Assembly (NCBI GenBank): GCA_963576725.1
Contig: OY755240.1
Span: 61,194,633 to 61,258,632 of the forward strand
From: Azorinus chamasolen
Lineage: Eukaryota; Mollusca; Bivalvia; Cardiida; Solecurtidae
Direction: 5' to 3'
Length of the DNA: 64,000 nt
In this document: positions 63,263-64,000 of the stretch, one piece after another
How positions within the stretch are numbered: the first letter of the stretch is position 1
How the letters are laid out: the number at the start of each line of letters is the position of its first letter
The notes under the pieces: generated by a model
The model's database searches: none
Told to the model about the DNA's origin: nothing
Seen by the model: the letters and a program-made list of their open reading frames with translations, nothing else
Program-made: the position numbers and the translations under genes

Positions 63263-63382
63263 ATCAGTTTATAGTTTTATTTTGACGTTGGAAGCATATG
63301 TATTTGTTAGAGTAATTTATTATATACATTATCTGTAGAAGATTCATTTTATAATAGAGTGATACAATGTTAGAATAATATA

Positions 63383-63596
63383 CAGTAGAACCCCGTTAAT
63401 GCGACCACTTAATGCGACCACTTAAACAAACATGGCTGTTTTCATAAGCAGGTGGTTGCTAAATGCAGGGCGAAAGTTATGCAGAAAGCTCCTATAGGAG
63501 ATTTCTGCATAACTTTCGTCCTGCATTAAGCAACCACCTGCCCTTGCCACTGTGAATTATGCCCCTTTTTGATGGTCGCATTAGCGGGGTTTTACA
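63383..63596 (+). mobile_element. TA-type hairpin MITE, TGCAGAAAGCTCC core
   Basis: TA then CAGTAGAACCCCGTTAATGCG; GCGACCACTTAAT is duplicated at the left end. Core GCAGAAAGCTCC-TATA-GGAGATTTCTGC. Right end GCGGGGTTTTACATGTA. Confidence 0.8.
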
Positions 63597-63884
63597 TGTA
63601 CATGAACTGCCCGGTATTACAATTATACATTTGTTAAGCTCTATGATGATTGTCTGTGTGGTTGCACATACCGCAGTTTATTTATCCACATGTATGCATA
63701 GCGTTAATGTATTGTACATGTGTTTTAAATAACTATGTATGCATTCCTTATTGAAATAAATCTATGTAAAGCGTTATACTTGAAGATTGCTAAATATTAA
63801 CTCCTTTTTTGGTTTTCTAATAATGTCGTCGGCTTTAATGTTAAGAGTGTATATATATATTTAATTTTTTCTCTAAAACTTTAT

Positions 63885-64000
63885 TAGTGACGTGTCAAGC
63901 AGTTTGGATCCTAATCAGTCACCAAATTACTCGGCGTCTCATTAGGATCAAAATTGTTTGCAAGGATAATCACAAATTCGTCCAACCAGCGAACCATGTG
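63885..64000 (+). mobile_element. TTAA-type MITE, GCCGAGT family, cut by window end
   Basis: GTCAAGCAGTTTGGATCCTA, ATTACTCGGCGTCTCATTAG and AATTGTTTGCAAGGATAATC match the copies at 43000 and 44070. The left arm of the core is mutated. Confidence 0.7.

Overview
The window looks like nuclear DNA of a bivalve mollusc. It is AT-rich and gene-poor, with many short non-coding transposons, tRNA-derived SINEs, 5'-truncated non-LTR retrotransposons, simple repeats and minisatellites. It also carries a 5S rRNA-like sequence and an intron-poor alpha-1,3-fucosyltransferase gene of a type abundant in bivalves. The bivalve call rests on repeat style and on resemblance of the 5S-like and ~145-bp repeat sequences to bivalve sequences I know; I cannot name the species. 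Nothing prokaryotic or CRISPR-like is present.

Layout. 1-3.5 kb: no recognised gene. 3.5-6.5 kb: a strong hairpin, a 1.05-kb element with 20-bp terminal inverted repeats (TIRs), a possible TATA promoter with short candidate exons, and a SINE with an 11-bp target-site duplication. 6.5-12 kb: hairpin MITEs, a SINE, and a LINE 3' end split by a 571-bp insertion flanked by 8-bp direct repeats. 12.2-14.6 kb: large TIR element. 14.7-16.4 kb: element with about nine ~145-bp tandem units. 17-22 kb: microsatellites, MITEs, a ~60-bp satellite and the 5S-like sequence. 24.7-30 kb: palindromic element, damaged LINE, decayed coding fragments and a low-confidence small gene candidate. 30.8-32.9 kb: LINE with an intact 705-codon reverse-transcriptase ORF on the minus strand. 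33.8-35.7 kb: hAT-like element inside a MITE. 36-41 kb: hairpins, two minisatellites and a 2.5-kb TIR element. 41.5-43 kb: LINE inserted in a MITE hairpin. 43-56.8 kb: dense MITEs, a SINE and minisatellites. 56.9-58.0 kb: the one convincing intact host gene, the fucosyltransferase. 58-64 kb: more MITEs, hairpins and truncated retroelements.

The main theme is two large groups of palindromic MITEs. One group sits in TTAA with CCCTTTC-like ends (piggyBac-like). The other sits in TA with CAGTAAAACC-like ends (Tc1/mariner-like or similar). Within each group an outer hairpin scaffold is conserved while the innermost palindrome differs between subfamilies, and one element carries TTAA-type ends with a TA-type core. 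Nested insertions give a relative order of activity and show the target sites directly. No autonomous transposase was recognised, so mobilisation in trans is inferred. Apart from the fucosyltransferase and the LINE ORF, I see no protein gene that can be called with confidence.
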